DNA of 45,732 nucleotides from Streptosporangiaceae bacterium (GCA_025935815.1 JAICUO010000004.1:1-45732); one strand, 5' to 3'. Shown: positions 20,813-31,160, numbered from the stretch's first letter. A program made the numbers and translations. The notes: generated from the letters alone by a model not told the origin.

Positions 20813-22212
20813 CCGATTACGTTCTCGACGGCCGCTACCAGCTGGACTATCGCATCGCGTCCGGGGGCATGGGCGAGGTCTGGGCAGGTACCGACGTCGT
20901 GCTCGGCCGCCCGGTCGCGGTTAAGCTCCTATCGACCCAGCACGCCGGCGACGAGCAGTTCCGTGCCCGGTTCCGGGCCGAGGCCCGGTATGCGGCGTCG
21001 CTGTCGCACCCGGGCATCACCCGCGTCTACAACTACGGCGAGAACAGCCCGCTCGGCGGCCCGTACCTGGTCATGGAACTGGTCAACGGCGAGCCGCTGT
21101 CGCAGATCCTGGAGCGGGTCGGCCGGCTGTCGGCCTATAACACGATGGACGTCGTCGCCCAGGCCGCCCGGGCGCTGGACGTAGCGCACAACGCCGGCAT
21201 CGTGCACCGCGACATCAAGCCCGGCAACCTGCTGATCATGGGGGACGGCACCACCAAGATCACCGACTTCGGCATCGCGAAGGCCCGTGAGTCCGGCGAC
21301 CCGCAGCTGACCGCGACCGGGATCGTGATGGGCACCGCGATGTACGTCTCGCCGGAACAGGCGACCGGGGCCGTGGTCACCGGCGCGTCCGACATCTACT
21401 CCCTGGGCGTCGTCGCCTACGAGTGCCTCGCCGGCGAGCCCCCGTTCGTGGCCGAGCAGCCGCTGGCGATCGCGATCATGCACAAGCACGATCCGGTGCC
21501 GCCGCTGCCGTCGGACGTGCCCCGCCCGGTCAGTGACCTGGTGATGTCGATGCTGGCCAAGACGCCCGAGGGCCGCCCGGAAACCGCCCTGCACGTCGCC
21601 GACCGGGCCGAGGTGATCATGTCCGCCCTGCGCCGCGGCAGCGGCGCCATGAACATCACCATGACCTCCGACCTTCCCCGGGTCCCCGACTACCCCACCG
21701 CGTCCGCCGCGGCCTACGACGAAGAGCCATCCAGCACGCAACGGAGCCTGGCCTCACCGTTCACTCGGCGCCGGGTCATCGCGGGCGGGGCCGGAGTCGC
21801 GGTCTGCGGTGTCACCGCGGCGGTGCTCGCCCTGGTGCTGAGCGGCGGCGGCACTCCGGCGCTGACCGGCAGCACCGGCGGCCCGTCCGGGTCGGTCAGC
21901 CAGGCGGTGTCCCCGGCGACGGCCTCTGTGGGGCCAACCGCGGGTACCAGCCCGGCGACAAGCACTAATGTAGGAACCGTACCGACGTCAGCGGGGAGGC
22001 CGACCCGGTCGGCGACGACCAGCCCGGCGACGACGACAACTCCAACCAAGGCGCCGACGAAGACGGCTTCGCCGACCACAACACCAACGTCGTCGACACC
22101 GACGGCTACTGCCACTTCACCGACGCCCACGCCGACGCCCACGCCGACGCCGACGCCGACCGTTACGCCGACCGTCCCCGCGCCGCCGGCCGCGGGGCCA
22201 GGGACGAGTTGA
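20809..22212 (+). CDS. pknA: Ser/Thr protein kinase PknA-like
   Basis: VTDYVLDGRYQLDYRIASGGMGEVWAGTDVVLGRPVAVKLL, HRDIKPGNLL, TDFGIAK; GTGA overlap with pbpA (start trimmed from 20134); Thr/Pro-rich tail. Confidence 0.93.
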   Translation: MTDYVLDGRYQLDYRIASGGMGEVWAGTDVVLGRPVAVKLLSTQHAGDEQFRARFRAEARYAASLSHPGITRVYNYGENSPLGGPYLVMELVNGEPLSQILERVGRLSAYNTMDVVAQAARALDVAHNAGIVHRDIKPGNLLIMGDGTTKITDFGIAKARESGDPQLTATGIVMGTAMYVSPEQATGAVVTGASDIYSLGVVAYECLAGEPPFVAEQPLAIAIMHKHDPVPPLPSDVPRPVSDLVMSMLAKTPEGRPETALHVADRAEVIMSALRRGSGAMNITMTSDLPRVPDYPTASAAAYDEEPSSTQRSLASPFTRRRVIAGGAGVAVCGVTAAVLALVLSGGGTPALTGSTGGPSGSVSQAVSPATASVGPTAGTSPATSTNVGTVPTSAGRPTRSATTSPATTTTPTKAPTKTASPTTTPTSSTPTATATSPTPTPTPTPTPTPTVTPTVPAPPAAGPGTS

Positions 22213-22258
22213 TGGTGATGACACCTAGAATGCAGGGCGGTTTGGAAAAGTGCGAGAC

Positions 22259-24133
22259 ATGACTCAGCCCAGGTTGCTCGGTGACCGCTATGAACTTGAG
22301 GGTGTCGTCGGCCGCGGTGGCATGGCGGAGGTGTACCGGGCCCGGGACCTCCGGCTCGACCGTATCGTCGCCATCAAGACGCTGCGCCCGGACCTCGCGC
22401 GTGACCACACGTTCCAGGCGCGGTTCCGTCGTGAAGCGCAGTCGGCCGCCTCGCTGAATCACCCGTCCATCGTGGCGGTGTACGACACTGGCGAGGACAA
22501 CTCGACGGGCACCACGGTGCCGTACATCGTGATGGAGTACGTGGACGGCCGAACGGTCCGTGACTTGCTGATCGAGGGCCACCGACTGCTGCCCGAGCGC
22601 ACCCTGGAGATCGTCAACGGCGTGCTGCGCGCGCTGGAGTACAGCCACCAGGCGGGGATCGTGCACCGGGACATCAAGCCCGGCAACGTGATGGTGACCC
22701 GCAACGGCGACATCAAGGTGATGGACTTCGGCATCGCCCGCGCGATGAGCGACGCGCAGGCCACGATGACGCAGACCGCGCAGGTTATCGGGACCGCGCA
22801 GTACCTGTCGCCGGAGCAGGCCCGCGGTGAGCGGGTCGACGCCCGCAGCGACCTGTACTCCACCGGCTGCCTGATGTACGAGCTGCTGACCGGCCGGCCG
22901 CCGTTCACCGGGGACTCCCCGGTGGCGATCGCCTACCAGCACGTGCGGGAGAACCCGATCCCGCCGTCGCGGCTGGACCCGGACATCCCGCCGTGGGCGG
23001 ACGCCATCGTGTTGAAGGCGATGGCGAAGCCGCCCGGCGACCGCTACCAGTCGGCGGCCGAGATGCAGGCCGACATCCAGCGCGCCGCCTCCGGCATGCA
23101 GGTCGCCGCGATGGCGGCCCCGCCCACCCGGGCCGAGCACTTCGGCGACTACGCCGACCGCACCCAGCGGATGGGCCCGGCCGCGATGATGGCCGGCCCA
23201 GGCACTGGGATGCAGAACTACCCGCCGCGAACCGGCGGGTTCGACCCCGCGACCTACGGCGGCGGCGGTTACCCGCCGCCGCGCAAGAGCTGGGCGCGGC
23301 GCTGGCTGCCGTGGCTGATCCCGGCGGCGGTCATCATCGCCGTCGTCGCCGTGGTCGTCTCGATGATGAACAGCGGCGGCAAGACGTACTTCGTGCCGAC
23401 CGTGAACAACTTGCCCCTCGCCCAGGCCCAGGCCCAGATCCGGCAGGCGGGGCTGACCTACACGATCCAGCAGCAGAGCAGCGCCACGGTCCAAAAGGGC
23501 TACGTGATCGACACCAACCCGACCAACGGCGCCGCCGCCTCCCCCACCACCCCGGTGACGATCTTCGTCTCCGCCGGGGAGGCCAAGGTCACCGTGCCCG
23601 ACGTGACCGGCAAGCAGGCCAACGACGCCACGGCCCAGCTGCGGAAACTTGGGCTGACGGTCAACCCGCAGCAGGATCCCAACTCGACCGCGCCCCAGGG
23701 AACGGTCGACAAGCAGGATCCGGCCGGCAACTCCGTGGTGGCACCTGGCTCGACGGTTACCATCTACGTCTCCGGCGGAGGGGTCACGGTCAAGTCGGTC
23801 ATCGGCGAGCAGTACCTCCAGGCCCAGCAGGACCTGCAGAACCAGGGCTTCCAGGTGAACGCACAGGCTCAGGCGGCCCCGTCGAACCAGCCGGTCCAGC
23901 CGGGCGTGGTGTGGAGCCAGAATCCCGCACCCAATAGCTCAAAGCCGCGGGGCACCACGATCACGATCTTCTACCAGCCCCAGGCGACCGCGACCCCGAC
24001 CCCGTCCGTCACCACGCCAACGAGCACGCCGACGAACACCGCGACCGCGACCGCGACTCCGACGCCCACCAACACCAACAGCACGGGCACCCCCGGCCCG
24101 GGCGGCGGCAACGGGGGACCACCCAGTCACTAG
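22259..24133 (+). CDS. pknB: Ser/Thr protein kinase PknB with extracellular PASTA domains
   Basis: MTQPRLLGDRYELEGVVGRGGMAEVYRARD, HRDIKPGNVMVT, MDFGIARAM; TM; about three PASTA repeats. Confidence 0.94.
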   Translation: MTQPRLLGDRYELEGVVGRGGMAEVYRARDLRLDRIVAIKTLRPDLARDHTFQARFRREAQSAASLNHPSIVAVYDTGEDNSTGTTVPYIVMEYVDGRTVRDLLIEGHRLLPERTLEIVNGVLRALEYSHQAGIVHRDIKPGNVMVTRNGDIKVMDFGIARAMSDAQATMTQTAQVIGTAQYLSPEQARGERVDARSDLYSTGCLMYELLTGRPPFTGDSPVAIAYQHVRENPIPPSRLDPDIPPWADAIVLKAMAKPPGDRYQSAAEMQADIQRAASGMQVAAMAAPPTRAEHFGDYADRTQRMGPAAMMAGPGTGMQNYPPRTGGFDPATYGGGGYPPPRKSWARRWLPWLIPAAVIIAVVAVVVSMMNSGGKTYFVPTVNNLPLAQAQAQIRQAGLTYTIQQQSSATVQKGYVIDTNPTNGAAASPTTPVTIFVSAGEAKVTVPDVTGKQANDATAQLRKLGLTVNPQQDPNSTAPQGTVDKQDPAGNSVVAPGSTVTIYVSGGGVTVKSVIGEQYLQAQQDLQNQGFQVNAQAQAAPSNQPVQPGVVWSQNPAPNSSKPRGTTITIFYQPQATATPTPSVTTPTSTPTNTATATATPTPTNTNSTGTPGPGGGNGGPPSH

Positions 24134-24267
24134 GGCATGAAGGTGTCGCTCACCCACGGGAAGACCCAGAACCACAAAGCGGTGAGCACCACCAGGGCCA
24201 GCGCGAGCAGCTGAAGCGCCCGGGCGCCGCGGCTGCCCGGCAGCGCCCGCCACAGCCAGCCGTACAT
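24130..24267 (-). CDS. Small single-TM protein downstream of the sortase
   Basis: MYGWLWRALPGSRGARALQLLALALVVLTALWFWVFPWVSDTFMP; overlaps the sortase stop; a short protein of this type next to class E sortase is recalled from other actinomycetes. Confidence 0.65.
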   Translation of the reverse strand: MYGWLWRALPGSRGARALQLLALALVVLTALWFWVFPWVSDTFMP

Positions 24268-24998
24268 CACCGCGCCCGCGAGCTGAGGGCGGGGACGCTG
24301 GTGCGGGCATCGGCGCCGGTGCCCGCGATGCGGTCGGCGACCGACTCCAGCGCGCCGGTGACGATGACCCGCTGGGTCCCGGTCCACGCCGGGTCGCAGG
24401 TGATCAGCGTGATCAGGCGACGGGTGGGGGCTAGGCCGAGATGGCCGGGGACCGGGTCGAGGACCGACAGGTCGGTCGGGGCGACCCAGGCGGGCCGGGC
24501 CAGGACGCGGTAGGCGTAGGTGTCGTAACGGGTGTCCACGTACACCATGTCGCCCGCTGTGAGGTCGGGCAGCGCCCAGAACGGGTTGCCGGCGGTGACC
24601 CGGTGCCCGGCGACCGCGAAGTTGCCGAGCTGCCCAGGCAGCTGCGTGCCGGGCACATGCCCCGGGCTGACATTGAGCTGGGCGAGCTGCGTGCCCTCGA
24701 TCACGGTGAACCGCCACTGCGCCCCGAACGCCGGGATCCGCAAGAAGGCGAACGGCTTGCCGGTGACGAGGGTGCTCCGGTCCGGCACCGCCGGCACCGG
24801 GTCCTGGCCAGCACCCGCGGGCGCAGCCCCCGAAAGCGCCGGCGGACCCGCCCGCCAGGACTGATTGAGCTGCGCCGCGAACTGATCCTGGGCCCGCGCC
24901 GCCCGTGGCCCGGTCCCCCACACCAGGTAGCCGGTGAACAACCCGGCCAGGACGCCAGCCGTCACGCACACCTCACCGGCAACGCGAAGAGCTGACAA
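24267..24998 (-). CDS. Class E sortase
   Basis: N-terminal TM, NFAVAGHRVTAGNPFWAL (His), LITLITCDPAWTGTQRVIVTG (Cys and Arg). Confidence 0.88.
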   Translation of the reverse strand: MSALRVAGEVCVTAGVLAGLFTGYLVWGTGPRAARAQDQFAAQLNQSWRAGPPALSGAAPAGAGQDPVPAVPDRSTLVTGKPFAFLRIPAFGAQWRFTVIEGTQLAQLNVSPGHVPGTQLPGQLGNFAVAGHRVTAGNPFWALPDLTAGDMVYVDTRYDTYAYRVLARPAWVAPTDLSVLDPVPGHLGLAPTRRLITLITCDPAWTGTQRVIVTGALESVADRIAGTGADARTSVPALSSRAR

Positions 24999-25211
24999 AG
25001 TAACCCTCCCCGGGGGGACGACCCCCTATCGACCCGGTGTTCCCCGGGGGGACAACCCCCCGGCCGGCCCCCGCTGACCCCGGAATGTCACCTGATGAAC
25101 CCAGATCATAGCGGTGAGTAGTGTCGTATGCTGGGTGGACACCGATGAAAGTGCGCGTCGGGACGGATAGTCTTATGCGTCAGGCCGACGATTGCATGCA
25201 GGAGGTGCGGG

Positions 25212-25463
25212 GTGCCAAAGTCCCGCGTCCGGAAGAAGCCGGTATACACGCCGCCGCCGACGAAGTCGGCTCGGCGGAAGGTCAGCCCGCCGTGGCTAGC
25301 GCCGACGATGATCGCCTGCTTTGTAGTCGGGCTGATCTGGATCGCGCTGTACTACGTCACTCAAGGGGACATGCCGGGGCTGCGGACGCTGGGTCCGTGG
25401 AACCTGGTGGGTGGCTTCGGCCTGATCGTCGCGGGCGTGGTCCTCGCCACCAACTGGCGGTAA
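25212..25463 (+). CDS. crgA: Cell division protein CrgA
   Basis: MPKSRVRKKPVYTPPPTKSARRKVSPPWLAPTMIACFVVGLIWIALYYVTQG...WNLVGGFGLIVAGVVLATNWR. Confidence 0.95.
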   Translation: MPKSRVRKKPVYTPPPTKSARRKVSPPWLAPTMIACFVVGLIWIALYYVTQGDMPGLRTLGPWNLVGGFGLIVAGVVLATNWR

Positions 25464-25466
25464 GGG

Positions 25467-26384
25467 CTAGCTCAGCTGGCCGTTCCTGATGATCACGGCG
25501 ACGACCAGGATCACGACCACCGCGATGGTCGCGGCCAGCTGGATCGCGGCCCGGTTCTTGCGGGGCGCGTAGGCGTAGGCGGCGGTGAGTGCCGCGCCCA
25601 CGATCAGCCCGCCGAGGTGATCCTGCCACGCGATGTTCCGCACGGTGAAGCTGAAGATGAGGTTGATCGCGATCAGCATCACGATGCCCCGGGTGTCCAG
25701 GCGCAGTCGCCGGGTGACCACGAACCACGCGCCGAACAGGCCGAAGACGGCGCCGGAGGCGCCGGCCGCGAGGGCGTCCGGGGCGAGGTAGTAAAACAGC
25801 ACGGCGCCGCCGATCGCGCTCAGCAGGTACACCGCCAGGTACCGCACCGGGCCGAGCAGCCGCTCCAGCTCCGGTCCGACAAAGTACAGCGCCCACATGT
25901 TGAACGCGATGTCCAGCAGCCCCCACCCGCCGAAGCTGGTTCCCGGCGCGGTGAACGCCGACGTCAGCAGCCGGTACCACTGGCCGTCGGCGACCGCCCG
26001 GCCGTACATGCCCCAGTCGTAGAGCAAGCTGGGCTTGGACACCTCGGCGAGGAAGATGACCACGTTGACCGCGATCAGGCTCCACGTGACGATGGCGGAG
26101 CGGGAGGGGCGGCCGCCGAAGGCGGCCGCCACCGGACGGGACGTCCGGTGGCCCTCCCGCACGCACTCAACGCACTGCTGGCCAACCGCCGCCGACCGCA
26201 GGCAGTCTGGGCACGCGGGCCGCCCGCAGCGGACACACGAGACGTACGTCTCCCGGCCCGGGTGCCGGAAGCAGGTCGGCGGGCGGCCGGCGTCGCCAGG
26301 CTCGTCGGCTTCCCGGCGGGTACCGGGGGATACTCCGCTCGCCCCGCCAAGGGGCGGCTGCGACTCCTGGTCGGGGGCGGTCAT
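25467..26384 (-). CDS. Rhomboid family intramembrane serine protease
   Basis: N-terminal CxxC zinc-ribbon region, multi-TM, GASGAVFGLFGAW catalytic Ser motif, HLGGLIVGAALT His. Confidence 0.92.
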   Translation of the reverse strand: MTAPDQESQPPLGGASGVSPGTRREADEPGDAGRPPTCFRHPGRETYVSCVRCGRPACPDCLRSAAVGQQCVECVREGHRTSRPVAAAFGGRPSRSAIVTWSLIAVNVVIFLAEVSKPSLLYDWGMYGRAVADGQWYRLLTSAFTAPGTSFGGWGLLDIAFNMWALYFVGPELERLLGPVRYLAVYLLSAIGGAVLFYYLAPDALAAGASGAVFGLFGAWFVVTRRLRLDTRGIVMLIAINLIFSFTVRNIAWQDHLGGLIVGAALTAAYAYAPRKNRAAIQLAATIAVVVILVVAVIIRNGQLS

Positions 26385-26403
26385 GGCGTTACCTGCCTGC
26401 CAG

Positions 26404-26922
26404 CTAGCCGCGGGTGATGGCGACCGACTGGACCACCACGTCAGTGACGGGGCGGTCGCCGGGCCTGGTCGCGGTGCTGGCGATCGCGTCGACAACGTCC
26501 TTGCCGCTAACGACCTCGCCGAAAATAGTGTGCTTGCCGTTCAGCCAGTAGGTGGGCACCACCGTGATGAAGAACTGCGAGCCATTGGTGCCCGGCCCGG
26601 CGTTGGCCATGGCCAGCAGGTACGGCCGGTCGAAGGTGAGGTCCGGGTGGATCTCGTCGGCGAACTTGTAGCCGGGACCGCCGGTGCCGTTGCCGAGCGG
26701 GTCGCCGCCCTGGATCATGAACTGGGGGATCACGCGGTGGAAGATCGTCCCGTCGTAGAGCTTGTCCTTGGTGACCTGCCTCGTGCGCGGGTCGGTCCAC
26801 TCCCGGCCGCCCTCGGCTAGCTCGACGAAATTCCGCACGGTCTTGGGGGCGTGATCCGGGAACAGCCGGATGGTGATCGTCCCCTGGCTGGTCGTCAGCG
26901 TCGCGGTCAGGGTTTCCGTCAT
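26404..26922 (-). CDS. Cyclophilin-type peptidyl-prolyl isomerase
   Basis: TSQGTITIRLFPDHAPKTVRNFVELAEG...FHRVIPQFMIQGGDPLGNGTGGPGYKF...NAGPGTNGSQFFITVVPTYWLNGKHTIFGEV. Confidence 0.95.
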   Translation of the reverse strand: MTETLTATLTTSQGTITIRLFPDHAPKTVRNFVELAEGGREWTDPRTRQVTKDKLYDGTIFHRVIPQFMIQGGDPLGNGTGGPGYKFADEIHPDLTFDRPYLLAMANAGPGTNGSQFFITVVPTYWLNGKHTIFGEVVSGKDVVDAIASTATRPGDRPVTDVVVQSVAITRG

Positions 26923-27156
26923 GCCATTGACTCCGGTTCGCATTCGGTGGCCAGACAATCCGGCCACTCTCCACTGAATTGTGCTGGGCGGTTCCAGGGG
27001 CAACCCCTGGGCTGAACACAAGTCCTTCCCCCTCACCGTACCGGCCCGGAAGGGTACCGGAGGTCTCCCGACGGACACAACCACCGGCCTGGCGTGATTG
27101 AACGCGCCTTCGCTGGGAACCTGTGGCAGGAGGAACCGCAGATCGGGAGGCTCATA

Positions 27157-27744
27157 GTGGTGAACACCAAGCGTCAGCTCCAGCAGGGGGCGACGAAGGT
27201 TTCGCAGGGGGCGGCCATCGCCGCCGCGTCCCTGGGGTCCGCGGCGCAGGCAGCCGCCCAGGATGTCGCTCAGCGGGCGCAGGCGGCCGCGGCGAGCGCG
27301 AACGCCGGCCTGCGAACCGGAACTCACTCCGCCCGCGGCTGGGCCGGGCCGCGGCTGGAGGAGGCAGCCGAGTACACGACGACCACCGCGGCGCCCGCTG
27401 TCTCCGCCGCGCTGACGAATACGGTCGCGCCTCGCGTGTCGTCCGCGCTGCGGACCACCGCCTGGCAAGTTACCCCGCCGGACCTGCGGCGCAAGCGGTC
27501 GCTGCGGTCGGCCCTGGCGTGGTCGGCCCTGTCGGCGACCATCCTGGCCGGCGCGGGCGCCGTCGCCACGCTGGTCTGGCGCCGGTACCGCGAGGCCATG
27601 GACGCCGACTCCGAGCCCGACACGACGGTCACCAGCGCCGACGACGCGAAGGCGAGCGATGGCACCCAGGCCGAGGACGCCCAGTCAGGCGACAAGGCGC
27701 CCTCCGGCCAGGACTCCGGCAAGTCAGCCACCTCAGCCTGGTAG
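27157..27744 (+). CDS. DUF5324-like protein
   Basis: Ala-rich helical protein with one TM segment; position next to cyclophilin/rhomboid and overall layout resemble DUF5324; start GTG inferred. Confidence 0.45.
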   Translation: MVNTKRQLQQGATKVSQGAAIAAASLGSAAQAAAQDVAQRAQAAAASANAGLRTGTHSARGWAGPRLEEAAEYTTTTAAPAVSAALTNTVAPRVSSALRTTAWQVTPPDLRRKRSLRSALAWSALSATILAGAGAVATLVWRRYREAMDADSEPDTTVTSADDAKASDGTQAEDAQSGDKAPSGQDSGKSATSAW

Positions 27745-28263
27745 CTAATCCCCTTGGTCGAGGAACGCGCGCAGGGACGTCATCCCCTGGGCGAGGTGCC
27801 AGCGGAACGCTCCCCGGCTAACTCCCATGGCATCGGCCGCCTGGGCCTCGGGAAGGTTGGCGTAGTACCGCAGCACTAGCGCCTCGCACTGATGGCCGGG
27901 CATGAACCGGAGCGCGGCCAGCATTTCGTCGGTGGCGCTCGCGGTCACGGGCGCACTGTCCGCGTGCCCCGTGGCCGCGAGCAGTCGCGCACGGCGCACG
28001 ACGGCCCGGCGCAGGTACGCGACCGCCTTGTCGGCGTCGCGCAGCCGGCGCCATTCGCGGTGCATGCCGGCGAACGCCTCGTGGACGACCTCCTCCGCGA
28101 TCTCGGCCACCGCCTCGGGAACCATTGCCCACACCAGAAGCGTCGCCAGGCGAAGCAGCGGCTGTGATTGCTCGTCATAAAGCCTGCGTAGCGCCTCATC
28201 AGGCGCGATGCGTACAGCCGCCGGGCTGCGCAAGCGCCCGACGGAAGTAGTCCATACAGCCAT
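27745..28263 (-). CDS. RNA polymerase sigma factor, sigma-70/ECF-like
   Basis: DEALRRLYDEQSQPLLRLATLLV...EEVVHEAFAGMHREWRRL, AVAYLRRAVVRRAR, LRFMPGHQCEALVLRYYANLPEAQAADAMGVSRGAFRWHLAQGMTSLRAFL (sigma4 HTH). Confidence 0.85.
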   Translation of the reverse strand: MAVWTTSVGRLRSPAAVRIAPDEALRRLYDEQSQPLLRLATLLVWAMVPEAVAEIAEEVVHEAFAGMHREWRRLRDADKAVAYLRRAVVRRARLLAATGHADSAPVTASATDEMLAALRFMPGHQCEALVLRYYANLPEAQAADAMGVSRGAFRWHLAQGMTSLRAFLDQGD

Positions 28264-28411
28264 TACGTTGCATTCCCCCCCAAAATCGCCCACCCTCAAT
28301 CGCGATTCTCGTGTCTGCCACGAGGGGAAGACAAGACGCAAAAACTGAGGGTAACCCTAACTCCTGCTAATGCCCGGATCCGCGGGCCGGCCGGATGGAG
28401 CATCCCGCCGG

Positions 28412-29746
28412 TCAGCGGCCCAGCACCTGGTCCAGGTAGGGATTGGCGAACCGGCGCTCGGGGTCCGCCTCGTCCCGGATCCGCTGGAAATCGGCGAACC
28501 TGGGATAGCGCGCTTCCAGGCGGCCAGCGTCGAGGGTGTGCATCTTCCCCCAGTGCGGGCGCCCGCCGGCGGCCGTCGCGATCGACTCGAACGCGGCGAA
28601 ATACTCCTGGTAGGGCAGCCCGACGTACTGGTGGATGGCGATGTAGGCGCTGTCTCGGCCGTAGGCGGTGGACAGCCAGATGTCGTCGGCGGCCGCCACC
28701 CTGACCTCAACCGGGAACATCACCGGCTGGCGCAGCCGCGGCACGGCCTGGCGCAGCTCGGCCAGGACACCGAGGATCGCCTCCCTGGGCACGGCGTACT
28801 CGGACTCAACGAACCGGACCCGCCGCGGGGTGACGAAGACGCGATGGGACAGCGCTGAGTACGAGCGGTGCGACAACGTGGCCGCGGCCAGCTTGCCCAG
28901 CGGCATGACCAGTGAAGGGACCGCCCGCCCGGCCCGGCACAGGGCGCCGAAGGCCGCGTTCTCCATGACCTCGTACTCGTAGAACCGGCGCCACCTCGGC
29001 ATCGGCGGGGGCACCGGGGACCGCCCGCGGTCGTTGCCGGTGGTACTGGCACGGCCGGCGGTGAGCTGGTTGCTGAGCTTGACCAGGGCGTTACGGCCGT
29101 AAGGGAACCAGAAGAACTCGAAGTGGTCGTTGTCCCTCGCGAGCTCGTCGAACCGCCCCACCACCTCATCCAGCGGCATAGGGAACTCGGCGGCGGCCAG
29201 CCGGAACGCGGGAACGCAGCGCAGCGTCACCGTGGCGATAACGCCGAGCGCGCCGATGCTGACCCGTGCGGCCGCGAACAGGTCCGGGTTCTGCGTCGCC
29301 GACGCGCGGACCCGCGCCCCGTCCGCCATGACCAGCTCCAGGGCCTCGACCTGGGTGGCTATCCCGCCATAGCGGGCCCCGGTGCCGTGCGTCCCCGTTG
29401 AGATCGCGCCGGAGATCGTCTGCGCGTCGATGTCCCCCATGTTGGGCATCGCCAGCCCGAGCACGTCCAGGTCGGCGTTCAGCGCCCGCAGGGTGGTCCC
29501 GGACCGCACGGTGACCAGGCCCGACTCGGTGTCCGCGGCGACGATCCCCGTCCACCCGGACAAGTCCAGCGCGGCGCCGGCGGTGACGGCGGCCGGGGTG
29601 AATGAGTGCCCGCTGCCGAACGCGCGTACCGTCAGGCCGGCCGCGGCCGCGTCCTTGACCGCGTCGGAGATGTCGTCCGCGGCCTTCGGCCAGTACCGGC
29701 GGGCCGGGTCCATCGTGGCCGTGCCCGCCCAGTTCTGCCAGGTCAT
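28412..29746 (-). CDS. FAD-binding D-arabinono-1,4-lactone oxidase-like oxidoreductase
   Basis: RRYWPKAADDISDAVKDAAAAGLTVRAFGSGHSFTPAAVTAG...TISGAISTGTHGTG; C-terminal ALO motif HWGKMHTLDAGRLEARYPRFADF. Confidence 0.9.
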   Translation of the reverse strand: MTWQNWAGTATMDPARRYWPKAADDISDAVKDAAAAGLTVRAFGSGHSFTPAAVTAGAALDLSGWTGIVAADTESGLVTVRSGTTLRALNADLDVLGLAMPNMGDIDAQTISGAISTGTHGTGARYGGIATQVEALELVMADGARVRASATQNPDLFAAARVSIGALGVIATVTLRCVPAFRLAAAEFPMPLDEVVGRFDELARDNDHFEFFWFPYGRNALVKLSNQLTAGRASTTGNDRGRSPVPPPMPRWRRFYEYEVMENAAFGALCRAGRAVPSLVMPLGKLAAATLSHRSYSALSHRVFVTPRRVRFVESEYAVPREAILGVLAELRQAVPRLRQPVMFPVEVRVAAADDIWLSTAYGRDSAYIAIHQYVGLPYQEYFAAFESIATAAGGRPHWGKMHTLDAGRLEARYPRFADFQRIRDEADPERRFANPYLDQVLGR

Positions 29747-29794
29747 CGGTCTCCCGTATGGCTGATCATCATCCAGGCCGTCTAGTGTGCCATC

Positions 29795-31024
29795 ATGTCC
29801 GGCATTATCTCGCGGCCCCTGCCTCGCCTGGATCGTATCGAGGCGTACGACCAGGCGACCGCCGACCTCGATCCGCCACTGGCCGTCCTTGACCTGGACG
29901 CCTTCGACGCCAACGCCGATGACCTGGTGCGGCGGGCTGGCGGCCTGCCCATCCGGGTGGCGAGCAAGTCACTGCGCTGCCGGTTCCTGATCGAGCGGGC
30001 GCTGGCCCGGCCCGGCTTTCGCGGAGTGATGGGCTACTCCCTGGCCGAGGCCCTGTGGCTGCATGGCACCCTGCCGGACACCGACTTGCTGGTCGCCTAC
30101 CCGACCGCGGACCGGTCGGCATTGCGCGCGCTGGCCACGTCCGAGCTGGCTCGCCGCCTGATCACGCTGACGATCGACTCCCCTGACCACCTGGACTTCA
30201 TCGACGCCGCCCTCGGGCCCGGCCACCCGGACCTGCGGGTCTGCCTGGAGATCGACGTGGCCTGGTGGCCGCTGGAGCGAGGAGCGCTGCGCGTGGGCAC
30301 CTGGCGGTCGCCGCTGCGCACCCCCCGGCAGGCGGCCGATTTCGCCGCCGCCGTCCTCGCCCGGCCGGGGTTCACCCTGGCCGGGGTGATGGGGTACGAG
30401 GGCCAGATCGCCGGCGTCGGCGACGCCCCGCCCGGCCATCCGCTGCGCGCCGCCGTGCTGCGCGCCATCCAGGCCCGCTCGGCGGTGGAACTGAACGAGC
30501 GGCGGGCCGAGGCGGTCCGGCGCATCCGGCAGCTGACCGCGCTGGAGTTCGTCAACGGCGGCGGCACCGGGTCGCTGGAGTCCACCGCCGCGGACCGGTC
30601 CGTCACCGAGCTGACCGCCGGCTCCGGGCTGGTCGGCCCCGCGTTGTTCGACTCCTACCGGCGGTTCCAGCCGCGCCCCGCCTTGCTCTACGCCCTGCCC
30701 GTGGTCCGGCGGCCGTGGCCGGGCACGGTCACCTTGTTCAGCGGCGGGTACCTCGCATCGGGAACGGGAACCCCGGACCGGCTGCCGGCGCCCTTCAGCC
30801 CGCCGGGATTGCGGCTGACCAGGACCGAGGGCGCCGGCGAGGTGCAGACGCCCGTGCGCGGGCCAGCGGCGGACCGCCTCGCGGTTGGCGACCGGGTCTG
30901 GATGCGGCATGCCAAGGCCGGTGAGCTGGCCGAACGCTTCACCCGCTACTACGTGGTCGAGCCCGGCTCCGCGCAGCCGCGCGTCGTCCCCACCTACCGC
31001 GGCGAAGGCCAGTGCTTCCACTGA
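29795..31024 (+). CDS. PLP-dependent alanine racemase-fold enzyme (D-threonine aldolase/amino acid deaminase-like)
   Basis: LAVLDLDAFDANADDLVRRAGGLPIRVASKSLRC (PLP Lys), GYEGQIAG, NGGGTGSLESTA, MRHAKAGELAERF. Confidence 0.85.
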   Translation: MSGIISRPLPRLDRIEAYDQATADLDPPLAVLDLDAFDANADDLVRRAGGLPIRVASKSLRCRFLIERALARPGFRGVMGYSLAEALWLHGTLPDTDLLVAYPTADRSALRALATSELARRLITLTIDSPDHLDFIDAALGPGHPDLRVCLEIDVAWWPLERGALRVGTWRSPLRTPRQAADFAAAVLARPGFTLAGVMGYEGQIAGVGDAPPGHPLRAAVLRAIQARSAVELNERRAEAVRRIRQLTALEFVNGGGTGSLESTAADRSVTELTAGSGLVGPALFDSYRRFQPRPALLYALPVVRRPWPGTVTLFSGGYLASGTGTPDRLPAPFSPPGLRLTRTEGAGEVQTPVRGPAADRLAVGDRVWMRHAKAGELAERFTRYYVVEPGSAQPRVVPTYRGEGQCFH

Positions 31025-31160
31025 GCGCGATACATACCAAGTCTTAAGCTTTGCTACAGGTAAAACCACGGTTTCGGTTGCCTTACTCTCTGGGTGAAAC
31101 AGGTCGCGTCCGACAGAACGGGCATCGCGGGAATGCGGCCGTGCCGGACAGGGAGCAAGC

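Noticed and set aside
22060-22190. Dense ccgacgccc/acgccgacg repeats considered as a CRISPR-like or minisatellite element
   Set aside because: They encode the Thr/Pro-rich extracellular tail of PknA; no spacer structure. No CRISPR array was seen anywhere in the window
14775-24133. fhaA-pknB block as a novel signalling system
   Set aside because: Gene content and order match the well-known conserved actinobacterial cell-wall/division signalling locus
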